A DNA stretch of 64,000 nt, from positions 1-64,000 of the forward strand of contig NZ_CAMFKO010000010.1 of NCBI RefSeq assembly GCF_945957265.1, read 5' to 3'. The position numbers and the translations under genes were made by a program. Position 1 is the stretch's first letter. Every line of letters begins with the position of its first letter. The notes under the pieces are model-generated. The model saw only the letters and a program-made list of their open reading frames with translations. It had not been told where the DNA came from and searched no databases. This stretch comes from an uncultured Dechloromonas sp. Lineage in GTDB: Bacteria; Pseudomonadota; Gammaproteobacteria; Burkholderiales; Rhodocyclaceae. Positions 31,561 to 40,635 of this stretch are shown here, one piece after another.

Positions 31561-32175
31561 TCACTGTGCTGCGCTGCGCTCGGCTTCAAGACGCTTCCGA
31601 TGCACGATGGCATTGGCTACTTCCCTGCTCAGCGTATCGGCATCAGGCAATTGGTTGGGGCGATAGACGATCAGCGGAATGCCCAGGTATTGAAGGGCCC
31701 GTCGTTTTTCTTCCTCGGGCGAGTTTTCAGTGCCATCGTCCGTTGGCCATGCCAGGTCGATGGCTGCCACGATTTTGAAATCGCTGCCGCAGACAAGGAA
31801 ATCGACGCCTCTGCCCAGCATCGCGCTCAATTTCCGGGCTTCCCGGCGTCCCCGCAATTGCGCCAGCTGAGCCACCCCGACCTGGGCAAATACCAGCATC
31901 CTGGGCATGGCTTCGCACAAGCGGAAATAGAGAATCTGCTCGGCATCGTTGAGAAGGCGGTACGGCTTTGGAGCCGGCGCATCGCCAGGACGCGCTTGAA
32001 GATCGAATTCAAGGGTCGAAGGAGGCCATCCGGAATTTCTGGGGCGGGTGACGGGAGGCACTGGGGATTGCTCCCCCTTTCCGTCGGGCGAAAATCGGTC
32101 GCGGCCCCGCAACAGCACATAGACCAGAATGGCTGACGCGATGAGGATGGCGACGATCAACAGATCCATTGGCAT
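31561..32175 (-). CDS. DUF2726 domain membrane-anchored protein
   Basis: 204 aa. One N-terminal membrane helix (about 3-22, LLIVAILIASAILVYVLL), a Pro-rich linker, and a DUF2726 domain from about residue 70 (PYRLLNDAEQILYFRLCEAM, DFLVCGSDFKIVAAIDL, LQYLGIPLIVYRP). DUF2726 has a restriction-endonuclease-like fold in some classifications, but no function is established; the anchor suggests action at the membrane. The start could be the ATG at 32169. It converges on mnmE across the DnaA-box array. Confidence 0.75.
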   Translation of the reverse strand: MPMDLLIVAILIASAILVYVLLRGRDRFSPDGKGEQSPVPPVTRPRNSGWPPSTLEFDLQARPGDAPAPKPYRLLNDAEQILYFRLCEAMPRMLVFAQVGVAQLAQLRGRREARKLSAMLGRGVDFLVCGSDFKIVAAIDLAWPTDDGTENSPEEEKRRALQYLGIPLIVYRPNQLPDADTLSREVANAIVHRKRLEAERSAAQ

Positions 32176-32383
32176 GCGATCGAAAATTCGGCAACCAGTA
32201 TGATGGCATAAATTGCCGGTCGAATTATGCGAATGTTTTTATCCGCGAACCGATTCCTCACGCGGACGGGCATCGGATGTTCGTCGCCATGAGCGGGCGG
32301 TTCATTGATGACAACGCTTTATTGAACTGCTGAAGATGGGGGTATTTCTAATAGAATTCAGCCACTTCGTCCGGGGAAGATTC

Positions 32384-34030
32384 ATGCGCGTCACACTCGT
32401 TCATCCAGCTGGTTTCAATTTCGTGCCGGGACAGCCCGATTTTTCGGTGCTGGCCAACCGAATGCCGCCCATCGGCATCATGCAGCTGGCCTCGTGGCTG
32501 GAAAAATTCGGCCATGCCGTGCAGTTGCACGACTGCCTTGGGCCGTACGCCCCGCCGACAACGGCCGAAAATGCCGAGATCGTGCTGGCGACCGATCCCG
32601 AGATGGTCGGCTTTTCGGCAACGACGTCGGGTTTCATGGATGCCTTCGAGATCGCTGCCTATATCCGCGAACGGCGTCCGGAGATCAGGATCGTTTTCGG
32701 CAATGTGCACGTTTCGTCGCTGGGTGCCTCGATTCTCGACCGATTTCCGGAAATTGACTGCCTGGTCATGGGCGAAGGCGAAGGCGCCATGCTCGAACTG
32801 GCCGACGGCAAGCCGCTGGCGGAGGTCGGCAACCTGATCTGGCGCAACGAAGCCGGCCACATCGTCGTCAATCCCCGGCGCAACCGCATCGTCGATCTCG
32901 ACGAACTCCCCTTCCCGGCCTACGAAAAGCTGGCCGGCTTTCCGTACGACTACCACCTGCCGCTCTTCGCCTACGAAAAGAAGCATGGCGCGACGATGAT
33001 CACGTCGCGCGGCTGTCCCTACACCTGCTCCTTCTGCGACCGCACGGTATTCGAGCGCCAGTACAAGACCAATTCGCCGCAATACATCTACGACCACATG
33101 AAGTATCTGCGGGACAAGTTCGGCGTCTGGCACATCAACATGTACGACGACCTGTTCACCGCCAAGAAACAGCGCGTCTTCGACCTCTGCGCATTGCTCA
33201 TCGCCAAACCGCTGGGCATGCAATTCAACTGCGCCATCCGGGCCGGGCATACTTCCGACGACATGCTCGCCCAGTTGAAGAAAGCCGGTGCGCTGATGGT
33301 CTCGATCGGCATCGAGTCGGCCGACCCGGTGATGATGGAGCGCCACAAGGCGGGGGTCACGCTGGATGCGGTCCGCGATACGGTGCGCCAGATTCACGCC
33401 GCCGGCCTGCGCGCCAAGGGCCTGTTCATTTTCGGCATGCCCGGCGAAACGCCGGAAACCGTGCGCACGACCAGCGATTTCATTCTCTCGCTCGGCCTCG
33501 ACGAAATGAACATGACCAAGTTCAGCCCCCTGCACGGCGCGCCGATCTGGGACGAATGCGTCAACGACCCGACCGGCGATTTCGTCGAGGACTGGCGCCT
33601 GATGAATTGCCTGAATTTCGTCTACAAGCCCGAAGGTTTCGAGACGCGCGAGGAAATGGATGCGCTGTACAACTGGCACATCAAGCGTTTCTACGACAGC
33701 AAGGGCTATCGCCGGCGCTTTGCCAGGCGCCTGTGGCAGCACCGCTGGAGCTTGTGGCACATCCTCAAGCACCTGCCGGAAACCATCGCCGCGGCCCGTT
33801 ACTTCAGCTCCAACAAGGAGCAGCTGGAAAAGGCCAAGCGCGAATTCAAGCTCCACCCGCGCCAGCCGGTCGGGCTCAAGCCGCAACTGTCGACCGACCT
33901 GCAGATCGACAACATCGTGTCGATGTCCGGGGTCAAGATGAAACGGCGCGACGCCGCCAAGCTGATCATTCCCGTCGTCTATGAAGGCAACGCGTGCGGC
34001 ACGCCGCCGCCTGTGACAGCGGCGGTATAA
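32384..34030 (+). CDS. B12-binding radical SAM protein
   Basis: 548 aa. N-terminal cobalamin-binding-like domain (about 1-150; GNVHVSSLGASILDRFP), radical SAM domain with the cluster motif C211-x3-C215-x2-C218 (SRGCPYTCSFCDR), and a helical C-terminal region of about 170 residues. Class B-type enzymes of this layout methylate unreactive carbons or build lipid and pigment precursors. The frame is open from 32336, but the ATG at 32384 has a Shine-Dalgarno GGGGAAGA. The substrate is unknown; it heads a plus-strand series leading into the pigment genes. Confidence 0.85.
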   Translation: MRVTLVHPAGFNFVPGQPDFSVLANRMPPIGIMQLASWLEKFGHAVQLHDCLGPYAPPTTAENAEIVLATDPEMVGFSATTSGFMDAFEIAAYIRERRPEIRIVFGNVHVSSLGASILDRFPEIDCLVMGEGEGAMLELADGKPLAEVGNLIWRNEAGHIVVNPRRNRIVDLDELPFPAYEKLAGFPYDYHLPLFAYEKKHGATMITSRGCPYTCSFCDRTVFERQYKTNSPQYIYDHMKYLRDKFGVWHINMYDDLFTAKKQRVFDLCALLIAKPLGMQFNCAIRAGHTSDDMLAQLKKAGALMVSIGIESADPVMMERHKAGVTLDAVRDTVRQIHAAGLRAKGLFIFGMPGETPETVRTTSDFILSLGLDEMNMTKFSPLHGAPIWDECVNDPTGDFVEDWRLMNCLNFVYKPEGFETREEMDALYNWHIKRFYDSKGYRRRFARRLWQHRWSLWHILKHLPETIAAARYFSSNKEQLEKAKREFKLHPRQPVGLKPQLSTDLQIDNIVSMSGVKMKRRDAAKLIIPVVYEGNACGTPPPVTAAV

Positions 34031-34064
34031 TTGCCGGTCTTTCGTACGGGAATGGGGGCCGGTG

Positions 34065-34712
34065 ATGAAGGAATTCGCGCAATTCGGAAACGTCCGCCTG
34101 CTGGCCGCCGCCTGCTGCGTCGTCTTCGCGCTGGGGGCCTGCAAGAGCAACGAAAGCAAGCCGGAGGAAGGCAAGCCGGCCGCCGCATCCGAGCCGGCGA
34201 AGAAGGAATCCGGTATCCGCAACGGCTATGCCTGCTGCAACCTCCATTATTCCGGCGACTGGATCAGCGATTCGAATCTGGCCCAGTTGCCCTTCATCGC
34301 GGCAGGAACGCCGATCAGCGTCAAGAAGATCGACGGCTACCGGGCCTACGTCGAAATCGACGGCAAGCCGATGCGCCTGGGGCATGACTATGGCCGGGCC
34401 GAGGAAACGACCGAGCAATGGGTCGCCAAGATCGTCGTCCTCGAAGATCCCAGGCCGAAGATCGCCAAGTTTGCGCCCGCCGTGCGCAATGCGATCGCCA
34501 AGGGCCAGCTGTTGAAGGGTATGACCCGGGAACAGGTCATCATGGCTGTCGGTCACCCGCAGACGAACGAAAATCCGAAGCTGGACGGGCCGTACTGGCG
34601 CTACTGGTGGTCGAGCTTCGGTCCGTACTACGTGTATTGGGCCAAGGGATCGGTCAGCAGGATCGACGGCCATTCCGAAACCGTGGGTTACATGACCTAC
34701 AAGGGCAAATAA
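34065..34712 (+). CDS. Hypothetical lipoprotein
   Basis: 215 aa. A lipoprotein signal with lipobox ALGAC, then a Lys/Glu/Ala-rich linker. The conserved-looking core contains ACCNLHYSGDWISDSNLAQL and, near the C-terminus, LLKGMTREQVIMAVGHPQTN, a motif like the BamE/SmpA or OmlA segment. The latter suggests an envelope-assembly-type fold, but the protein is not otherwise recognised. A GTG at 34062 directly precedes the ATG. It stands between the radical SAM and halogenase-like genes, on the same strand. Confidence 0.7.
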   Translation: MKEFAQFGNVRLLAAACCVVFALGACKSNESKPEEGKPAAASEPAKKESGIRNGYACCNLHYSGDWISDSNLAQLPFIAAGTPISVKKIDGYRAYVEIDGKPMRLGHDYGRAEETTEQWVAKIVVLEDPRPKIAKFAPAVRNAIAKGQLLKGMTREQVIMAVGHPQTNENPKLDGPYWRYWWSSFGPYYVYWAKGSVSRIDGHSETVGYMTYKGK

Positions 34713-34753
34713 GAATTCATCGCCGCCGCAGAGATCGATAGAAGGTTGCAATC

Positions 34754-36088
34754 ATGGAACAGCAGGCACAGACGATAGAGCGTCGGCAATGCGACGTGCT
34801 GGTCATTGGCGGTGGGCCAGCCGGCACGACGGTGGCGCCGATGCTGGCCGAAAAGGGCCACCGGGTGGTTATCCTCGAGAAAGCGCATCATCCGCGCTTT
34901 CACATCGGCGAGTCCCTGTTGCCGGCCAACCTGCCGCTTTTCGAGCGCATGGGCATCGCCGAGGAGGTGAAGTCCATCGGCATGCACAAGCCGGGCGCCG
35001 AGTTTGTCTCGCCGAACCATGACCAGTCGTCGGTATTCTGGTTTGCCGAGGCTTGGGACAAGTCGATGCCGCACGCCTACCAGGTCAAGCGCGACGAGTT
35101 CGACACCATCCTGATCCGCAACGCGGCGCGCAAGGGCGTCGAGGTCCACGAAGGCTGCAAGGCGAAGGCGGTGGACTTCCAGCCCGACAACACGGTCGTC
35201 GTTCGCGCGATTCACGACGACGGCCATGAAACCGAATGGCATGCCCGTTTCCTGGTCGATGCCTCGGGGCGCGACACCTTCCTGGCCAATCGTTTCCAGA
35301 TCAAGCACCGCAACCCGAAGCACAACAGCTCGGCGATCTACGGCCATTTCACCAGCGTGCGCCGCAATCCGGGGCTGGAAGCCGGCAACATCTCCATCTT
35401 CTGGTTCGATCACGGCTGGTTCTGGTTCATCCCGATGCAGAACGACATCACCAGTATCGGCATGGTGACCTGGCCCTACTACATGAAGACCAAGGGCGAG
35501 CGCAGTCTCGAACAGTTCCTGCGCGACGGCTTCGCCCAGTGTCCGAAGCTCACCGAGCGCCTGCAGGGAGCCACGCTGATCAACGAAGTCGAGGCCACCG
35601 GCAACTTCTCGTACGTGTCCGAGCGTAATCACGGCGACAACTACGTGATGCTCGGCGACGCTTATGCCTTCATCGACCCGGTCTTCTCCTCCGGCGTGCT
35701 GCTGGCCATGAACAGCGGCGTCATCGCCGCCGAAGCGATCGACACCTGCCTGAAAACGCCGGCCAGGGCGGCGGCCGCGCTGAAAAAATTCGATGCCCTG
35801 ATGAAGCACGGCCCCAAGGAATTCTCGTGGTTCATCTATCGCGTGACCAATCCGATCATGCGCGACTTCTTCATGGGGCCGCGCAACCTGTTCCGCGCCA
35901 AGGAAGCCGTGCTCTCCATGCTGGCCGGGGATATCTTCGGCAAGACGCCGATCTGGTCGTCGATCTGGGCGTTCAAGATGCTCTACTACATCGCCAACCT
36001 CACGCAGCCGAGGCGGGCTTTCATGGGCTGGAAACGTCGGAAGTTCAATATCCGCAAGGTCGACGACAACGTCGTTTATAACGCCTGA
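34754..36088 (+). CDS. Flavin-dependent halogenase-like oxidoreductase
   Basis: 444 aa. N-terminal Rossmann FAD site (VLVIGGGPAGTTVAPMLAEKG), the family segment PRFHIGESLLP, Lys79 in MHKPGAEF at the place of the catalytic lysine of phenol-type halogenases, and GWFWFIP at 221-227, which fits the WxWxIP motif. FADH2-dependent halogenases chlorinate or brominate aromatic rings; xanthomonadins are brominated aryl polyenes. The chorismatase gene begins 2 nt downstream. Sequence alone does not separate a true halogenase from a related monooxygenase or reductase. Confidence 0.82.
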   Translation: MEQQAQTIERRQCDVLVIGGGPAGTTVAPMLAEKGHRVVILEKAHHPRFHIGESLLPANLPLFERMGIAEEVKSIGMHKPGAEFVSPNHDQSSVFWFAEAWDKSMPHAYQVKRDEFDTILIRNAARKGVEVHEGCKAKAVDFQPDNTVVVRAIHDDGHETEWHARFLVDASGRDTFLANRFQIKHRNPKHNSSAIYGHFTSVRRNPGLEAGNISIFWFDHGWFWFIPMQNDITSIGMVTWPYYMKTKGERSLEQFLRDGFAQCPKLTERLQGATLINEVEATGNFSYVSERNHGDNYVMLGDAYAFIDPVFSSGVLLAMNSGVIAAEAIDTCLKTPARAAAALKKFDALMKHGPKEFSWFIYRVTNPIMRDFFMGPRNLFRAKEAVLSMLAGDIFGKTPIWSSIWAFKMLYYIANLTQPRRAFMGWKRRKFNIRKVDDNVVYNA

Positions 36089-36090
36089 CA

Positions 36091-37089
36091 ATGCTTCGAT
36101 TTTCTTCTTCGTCTTCCGCGGTTCCACGTGAAACCAGCGGAGAACTGGGTGGCGCCGTGCTCGGCGAACCGGCCAGCGGTATCCTGCCAGCCTGGCCGGT
36201 ACAACGGATTTTCGCGCCCCTGCTCGGCTCCACGTCGGCCGCCCTCCATGAAACCTGGCTGACCGATTTGCCCGTGCAGGCCGGCCGCAGCGAAGGCATC
36301 GGCTGGCGGCGCGCCGACGGCGTACTCTATGGGACGATCGAGCTGAACGAGGCGGATTTCCCGGGTGCATCGGGCTGTTCGTCGCTGCAGGCGGCGAGCG
36401 CCGAGGCCTATCGTCGGATTTTCCGCCTGCTCGACGAGCAAGGCATGCCGCACCTGTGGCGGGTCTGGAATTACCTGGCCAACATCAACCTGGAAACCGG
36501 CGGCCTCGAACGCTATCGCCAGTTCAACATCGGCCGCCAGGATGCCTTTCTCGAATGCCACCGGGGGGCCACCGGCAACGTGCCGGCAGCCTGCGCCATC
36601 GGACTGATCGGCGGATCGCTGAACATCGCCTTCATGGCCGGTGCGACGCCGGCCGTCCCGGTCGAAAACCCGCGCCAGGTCAGCGCCTACAACTACCCCG
36701 CCGACTATGGCCCGCGCAGCCCGACCTTCTCGCGTGCCGTGCTGGTCCATCCAGAAGGGCAGGAAACCCTGTTCGTATCCGGTACGGCAAGCATCGTCGG
36801 GCACCAGACGGTACATCCCGGGGACGTCGCCGGGCAGACCCGCGAATCCATGGCCAACATCGGCGCCGTGGTCGGCGAAGCCGCCCGCCTGTGCCGTTCG
36901 CCGGCCTTTGCCCTGGGCGAACTGTCGTACCGGGTCTACGTTCGTCACGCCCGGGATTTCCACAAGGTTCGCGACACGCTGAAGCCGCTGATCGGCGATG
37001 CCGAGGTCGTCTACCTGCAGGCAGACATCTGCCGGCACGACTTGTTGCTCGAAATCGAGGCCTTCGCCTCGCACGCGCTGGAGAACTGA
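36091..37089 (+). CDS. XanB2/FkbO-type chorismatase
   Basis: 332 aa. It matches the chorismatase (FkbO/Hyg5/XanB2) family: HLWRVWNYLANIN, GLERYRQFNIGRQDAF, the central IGLIGGSLNIAFMAG, FSRAVLVHP and TASIVGHQTVHPGD. XanB2 turns chorismate into 3- and 4-hydroxybenzoate, and the 3-isomer is the xanthomonadin starter. This makes it the probable first enzyme of the pigment pathway. The first 20 codons are Ser-rich and contain a parS-like site (codons 11-15); a GTG at codon 23 is an alternative start. Confidence 0.85.
   Translation: MLRFSSSSSAVPRETSGELGGAVLGEPASGILPAWPVQRIFAPLLGSTSAALHETWLTDLPVQAGRSEGIGWRRADGVLYGTIELNEADFPGASGCSSLQAASAEAYRRIFRLLDEQGMPHLWRVWNYLANINLETGGLERYRQFNIGRQDAFLECHRGATGNVPAACAIGLIGGSLNIAFMAGATPAVPVENPRQVSAYNYPADYGPRSPTFSRAVLVHPEGQETLFVSGTASIVGHQTVHPGDVAGQTRESMANIGAVVGEAARLCRSPAFALGELSYRVYVRHARDFHKVRDTLKPLIGDAEVVYLQADICRHDLLLEIEAFASHALEN
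36120..36135 (+). other. parS-like centromere site 3 (inside the chorismatase CDS)
   Basis: GGTTCCACGTGAAACC, the same 15-base match as the other sites but within the 5' coding region (Val-Pro-Arg-Glu-Thr). About 9 kb right of dnaA. Confidence 0.8.
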
Positions 37090-37090
37090 C

Positions 37091-37939
37091 ATGGCCAAGA
37101 GGCGTTTTGCAGGCAAATGGGGCTGGGCGGCGGCGGCCGTGCTTGCCGTGACAGGCGCGGTACAGGCCGCCGAGGACAAGCCGCTGTGGGAACTGGGCGC
37201 CGGCGTCGCCGCGTTCAGCTTCCCCTCCTACCGCGGTTCCGACCAGACCAACAATTTCCTGATGCCGGTGCCGCATTTCAACTACCACGGCGATTTCCTG
37301 AAGGCCGACCGGCACGGCATCCGCGGCAGTTTCTTCGATTCCGACCGCATCGACCTGACCGTTTCCGCCGCCCTGTCGCCGCCGGCCAACAGCGACGACA
37401 TCACGGCGCGCAGCGGCATGCCCGATCTCAAGGCGACCTTCGAGATCGGCCCGCAGATCGACCTCACCCTGTGGCGCTCGGCCAACCGCGCCCGCTTCGT
37501 CAAGCTGCTGCTGCCTCTGCGCGCCGCCTTCACCGTCGAGGGCTCGCCCAGGGACATCGGCTGGGTCTTCCATCCCAAGCTGAACATGGACGTCACCGAC
37601 ATTCCCGGCATGGCCGGCTGGAACCTCGGCCTGCTCGCCGGCCCGCTGTTCGGCGACAAGCGCCAGCACGCCTACTACTACTCGGTGGCCCCGCAATACG
37701 CGACGGCCGCCCGCCCGGCCTACGAGGCCGGTTCCGGCTATGCCGGCATGCAGTACCTGGCCGCCCTGTCCAAGCGTTTCCCGACATACTGGGTCGGCGC
37801 CTTCGTCCGTTACGACAACCTGAGCGGCGCCGCCTTCGAAAACAGCCCGCTGGTGCGCCAGAAGGACTACGTCGCCGGCGGCATCGCCATCACCTGGATT
37901 CTCGGAGAATCGTCGACCCGCGTTAAGGTCGATGACTGA
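37091..37939 (+). CDS. MipA/OmpV family outer-membrane protein
   Basis: 282 aa with a signal peptide (about 1-26, ending VTGAVQAAE), then a beta-barrel pattern: alternating aromatic/polar strands and a family-typical start (LGAGVAAFSFPSYRGSDQ, NFLMPVPHFNYHGDFLKAD). The C-terminal strand ends GGIAITWILGES. MipA/OmpV proteins scaffold murein hydrolases or act as small porins. It is 1 nt after the chorismatase stop and overlaps the acyltransferase by 8 nt, so it lies inside the pigment operon; it could serve as the outer-membrane end of export. Confidence 0.88.
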   Translation: MAKRRFAGKWGWAAAAVLAVTGAVQAAEDKPLWELGAGVAAFSFPSYRGSDQTNNFLMPVPHFNYHGDFLKADRHGIRGSFFDSDRIDLTVSAALSPPANSDDITARSGMPDLKATFEIGPQIDLTLWRSANRARFVKLLLPLRAAFTVEGSPRDIGWVFHPKLNMDVTDIPGMAGWNLGLLAGPLFGDKRQHAYYYSVAPQYATAARPAYEAGSGYAGMQYLAALSKRFPTYWVGAFVRYDNLSGAAFENSPLVRQKDYVAGGIAITWILGESSTRVKVDD

Positions 37940-38714
37940 TCGCGGCCGTTCCCGGAATCCGCTGTGGATTGCCTATGAAACCCTGGCCATGGTCGTCGGC
38001 CTGGGCACGCTGGCGCTCATCTGCCTCGGCTGGCTGCCCTTCGCGCTGCTTTTCCAGCCCTTGCTGCCGCAGCGCTGGGGCCAGCCGATCGGGCGCGGCT
38101 TCATTTCCAACGGCTTCCGCTTCTATCTGCGCATCCTGGAAATTTTCTGTGCCTGCCGTTTCGACCTGGAGGAACTCGACCGGCTGCGCGACTCCGGGCC
38201 GCTGATCGTCGCCGCCAACCACCCGTCCCTGCTCGACGCGGTGATGATCGTTTCCCGCCTGCCCAACGCTGTCTGCGTGATGAAGGCCTCGCTGATGGAC
38301 AACCTGCTGTTCGGCGCCGCCGCCCGCCTGGCCCGCTACATTCGCAACGACGCCCCGCTCGAGATGATCCTCAATTCGCGCCAGGCCCTGCAGGATGGCG
38401 CTCGCCTGGTGATCTTCCCGGAAGGCACGCGCACGGCGAACTTTCCGCTCGATCCCTGCACGCCGAGTACCGGCCTGGTCGCCAACCGTGCCAGGGTGCC
38501 GGTGCAGACGGTGCTGATCGAGTTCTCGACGCCCTACCTGGGCAAGGCCTGGCCGCTCTTCCGTCGGCCGGCCCTGCCCCTGACCTGCCGCGTGCGCCTG
38601 GGCCGGCGTTTCGATCCGCCGAGCAATGTGCAGGCCTTCACCGCCGAGATCGAAGCCTATTTCCGGGGCGAACTGGGCCCAACGCCCGCGGCGCCCGTCC
38701 ACGCACCTGCCTGA
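37932..38714 (+). CDS. PlsC-like lysophospholipid acyltransferase
   Basis: 260 aa. One N-terminal membrane helix (about 14-40), then the LPLAT motifs: His97-x4-Asp102 (NHPSLLD) and FPEGTR at 162-167. It would move an acyl group from ACP or CoA onto a lipid or glycolipid acceptor. Aryl-polyene clusters carry such a PlsC-type gene, and the position here suggests attachment of the polyene to a lipid. It overlaps the upstream OmpV-like gene by 8 nt and is 8 nt before the glycosyltransferase. Confidence 0.86.
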   Translation: MTDRGRSRNPLWIAYETLAMVVGLGTLALICLGWLPFALLFQPLLPQRWGQPIGRGFISNGFRFYLRILEIFCACRFDLEELDRLRDSGPLIVAANHPSLLDAVMIVSRLPNAVCVMKASLMDNLLFGAAARLARYIRNDAPLEMILNSRQALQDGARLVIFPEGTRTANFPLDPCTPSTGLVANRARVPVQTVLIEFSTPYLGKAWPLFRRPALPLTCRVRLGRRFDPPSNVQAFTAEIEAYFRGELGPTPAAPVHAPA

Positions 38715-38722
38715 ATCGCGCC

Positions 38723-39481
38723 ATGCCGCCTCGCTCATCGACCCATTTCGTCCTCATCCCCAGCTACAACCCCGGCCCCGGCGTGCTCGACACGGTGCGC
38801 GCCGCGCGGGCGCAATGGGCGCCGGTGTGGGTGGTGGTCGACGGCAGCACCGACGGCACGGCCGGCCAGCTCCAGGCGCTGGCCGCCGGCGACGACGACC
38901 TGACGGTCATCGTCCTGCCCGAAAACCGCGGCAAGGGGTCGGCGGTGCTCGAAGGCATCTCGCAGGCCGCGGCGCAGGGCTACACGCATGCGCTGACCAT
39001 GGATTCCGACGGCCAGCACCCGGCCGACCTGATCCCAGCCTTCATGGCCGCTTCGCAGGCCGCGCCGGCGAAGATGGTGCTCGGCAAGCCGGTTTTCGGC
39101 CCCGAGGCACCGGCCCTGCGCGTTAACGGCCGCAAGGTGTCGAACGGCTGGGCCAACCTGGAAACGCTGTGGATGGGCATTGGCGACTCGCTGTACGGTT
39201 TCCGCGTCTATCCCGTCGCGCCGCTGATCAAGATCATGCGCGCCAACCGTTTCATGCGCCGCTTCGATTTCGACCCCGAGGCCGTGGTCCGGCTCTGCTG
39301 GGCCGGCGTTCGCCCGCTCAACCTCGATGCCCCGGTACGCTACCTGTCGGCCGAGGAAGGCGGCGTCTCGCACTTCAAATACCTGCGCGACAATACCCTG
39401 CTCACCTGGATGCATACCCGCCTGTTCATCGGCTTCGTGCTCCGCCTGCCGATGCTGCTGGCGCGCTATGTAATGGCCTGA
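38723..39481 (+). CDS. Family 2 glycosyltransferase
   Basis: 252 aa. GT-A fold: LIPSYNPG at the start, VVDGSTDGT, NRGKGSAVLEG and the metal-binding MDSDGQHP. The C-terminal part is basic and amphipathic (RLFIGFVLRLPMLLARYVM) and may associate with the membrane. Similar genes are regular members of aryl-polyene clusters, where they may glycosylate the lipid anchor of the pigment. It is 8 nt after the acyltransferase. Confidence 0.85.
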   Translation: MPPRSSTHFVLIPSYNPGPGVLDTVRAARAQWAPVWVVVDGSTDGTAGQLQALAAGDDDLTVIVLPENRGKGSAVLEGISQAAAQGYTHALTMDSDGQHPADLIPAFMAASQAAPAKMVLGKPVFGPEAPALRVNGRKVSNGWANLETLWMGIGDSLYGFRVYPVAPLIKIMRANRFMRRFDFDPEAVVRLCWAGVRPLNLDAPVRYLSAEEGGVSHFKYLRDNTLLTWMHTRLFIGFVLRLPMLLARYVMA

Positions 39482-39485
39482 CGCA

Positions 39486-40628
39486 ATGGAAGCCTTGCGC
39501 CAGTTCGCTACCCGTTACCTGATCGCCGATGCCGTGCCGCTGTCGGCGCGCGAGCGCTGGATCAGCGCGCTGGCCGGCTGCCTGGGCATCCTGCTCATCC
39601 AGGGCATCCTCACCGTCCTGCCGGCCGGGGAGCACGTCAGTTATCTGCTGGCTCCGCTCGGCGCCAGCACGGTGATCCTGTTCGCCCTGCCGCACAGCCC
39701 GCTGGCCCAGCCGTGGTCGCTGGCTGGCGGCCTGCTCCTGTCGGCGCTGATCGGCTACGGCATGGGCCTGTGGGTGCAGCCGGCCTGGCTCGCCATCGGG
39801 CTTGCCCTCGGCCTGTCGATCTGGCTGACCGCCCTGCTCCGCTGCATGCATCCGCCGGGCGGCGCCATGGCCGTGGTGTTCGCCATCGCCGCCCAGCAAC
39901 ACACCGTGTCGCTGTTCACCGCCCTGCTCAATACCGTGGCCGCGCTGATCGCCGTGCTGGCCATCAACAACCTGATGCCCGGCCGGCGCTATCCGCAGTG
40001 CGTGCCGGTCCGCCCGCCGACGGCCAGGCCGCCGCGGCGCAGCATCCGGCACGAAGACCTGCAGCACGCGCTGGAAAAGCTCGACACCTATCTCGATGTC
40101 AGCGAGGACGACCTGGTCACCATCTACGACCTGGCCACGGCGCACGCGCATCGCCGCCACGAGCGGCGCACCTGCGGCGAGGTGATGTCCTCCCCGGCGC
40201 TGTCCGCGACCTTTGCCACCGAACTGAACGCAGCCTGGGCGCTGATGCAGGAACACCACCTGCACGGCCTGCCGGTGGTGGACCCGGCCGGTCGCGTGAT
40301 CGGCGTCCTGACGCTGGAGAACTACCTGCGCCATGTCGTTCCCGACAACGGCCAGAGCATCGGCGACAACATCCGCCGGCTGCTGCGGCCGACGCCGAGC
40401 GCCTATTCCGACAAGCCGGAAGTGGTCGGCCAGATCATGAGCCAGCGCTTCGCCACGGCATCGGTTTCGACGCCGCTCGGCGACATGCTGGCCCTGCTGT
40501 CGGCCCAGGATCACCCGGTCATCGTGCCGGTGGTCGACGCCGAGCGGCGCCTGGCCGGCGTATTAACCCAGACCGATCTGCTGGCGGCGATCTACCATCG
40601 TCAGGCGGCAGCGGCTGCCCGTCATTGA
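39486..40628 (+). CDS. HPP family membrane protein with two CBS domains
   Basis: 380 aa. Four to five membrane helices in the first 165 residues, with the family motif LRCMHPPGGAMAV, then a linker and two CBS domains (about 225-280 and 315-370). HPP proteins have been linked to nitrite transport in chloroplasts; bacterial members are not well characterised. CBS domains usually bind adenosine nucleotides and could gate the membrane part. It is 4 nt downstream of the glycosyltransferase and 7 nt before an antiporter gene. Confidence 0.85.
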   Translation: MEALRQFATRYLIADAVPLSARERWISALAGCLGILLIQGILTVLPAGEHVSYLLAPLGASTVILFALPHSPLAQPWSLAGGLLLSALIGYGMGLWVQPAWLAIGLALGLSIWLTALLRCMHPPGGAMAVVFAIAAQQHTVSLFTALLNTVAALIAVLAINNLMPGRRYPQCVPVRPPTARPPRRSIRHEDLQHALEKLDTYLDVSEDDLVTIYDLATAHAHRRHERRTCGEVMSSPALSATFATELNAAWALMQEHHLHGLPVVDPAGRVIGVLTLENYLRHVVPDNGQSIGDNIRRLLRPTPSAYSDKPEVVGQIMSQRFATASVSTPLGDMLALLSAQDHPVIVPVVDAERRLAGVLTQTDLLAAIYHRQAAAAARH

Positions 40629-40635
40629 AGCGCGC

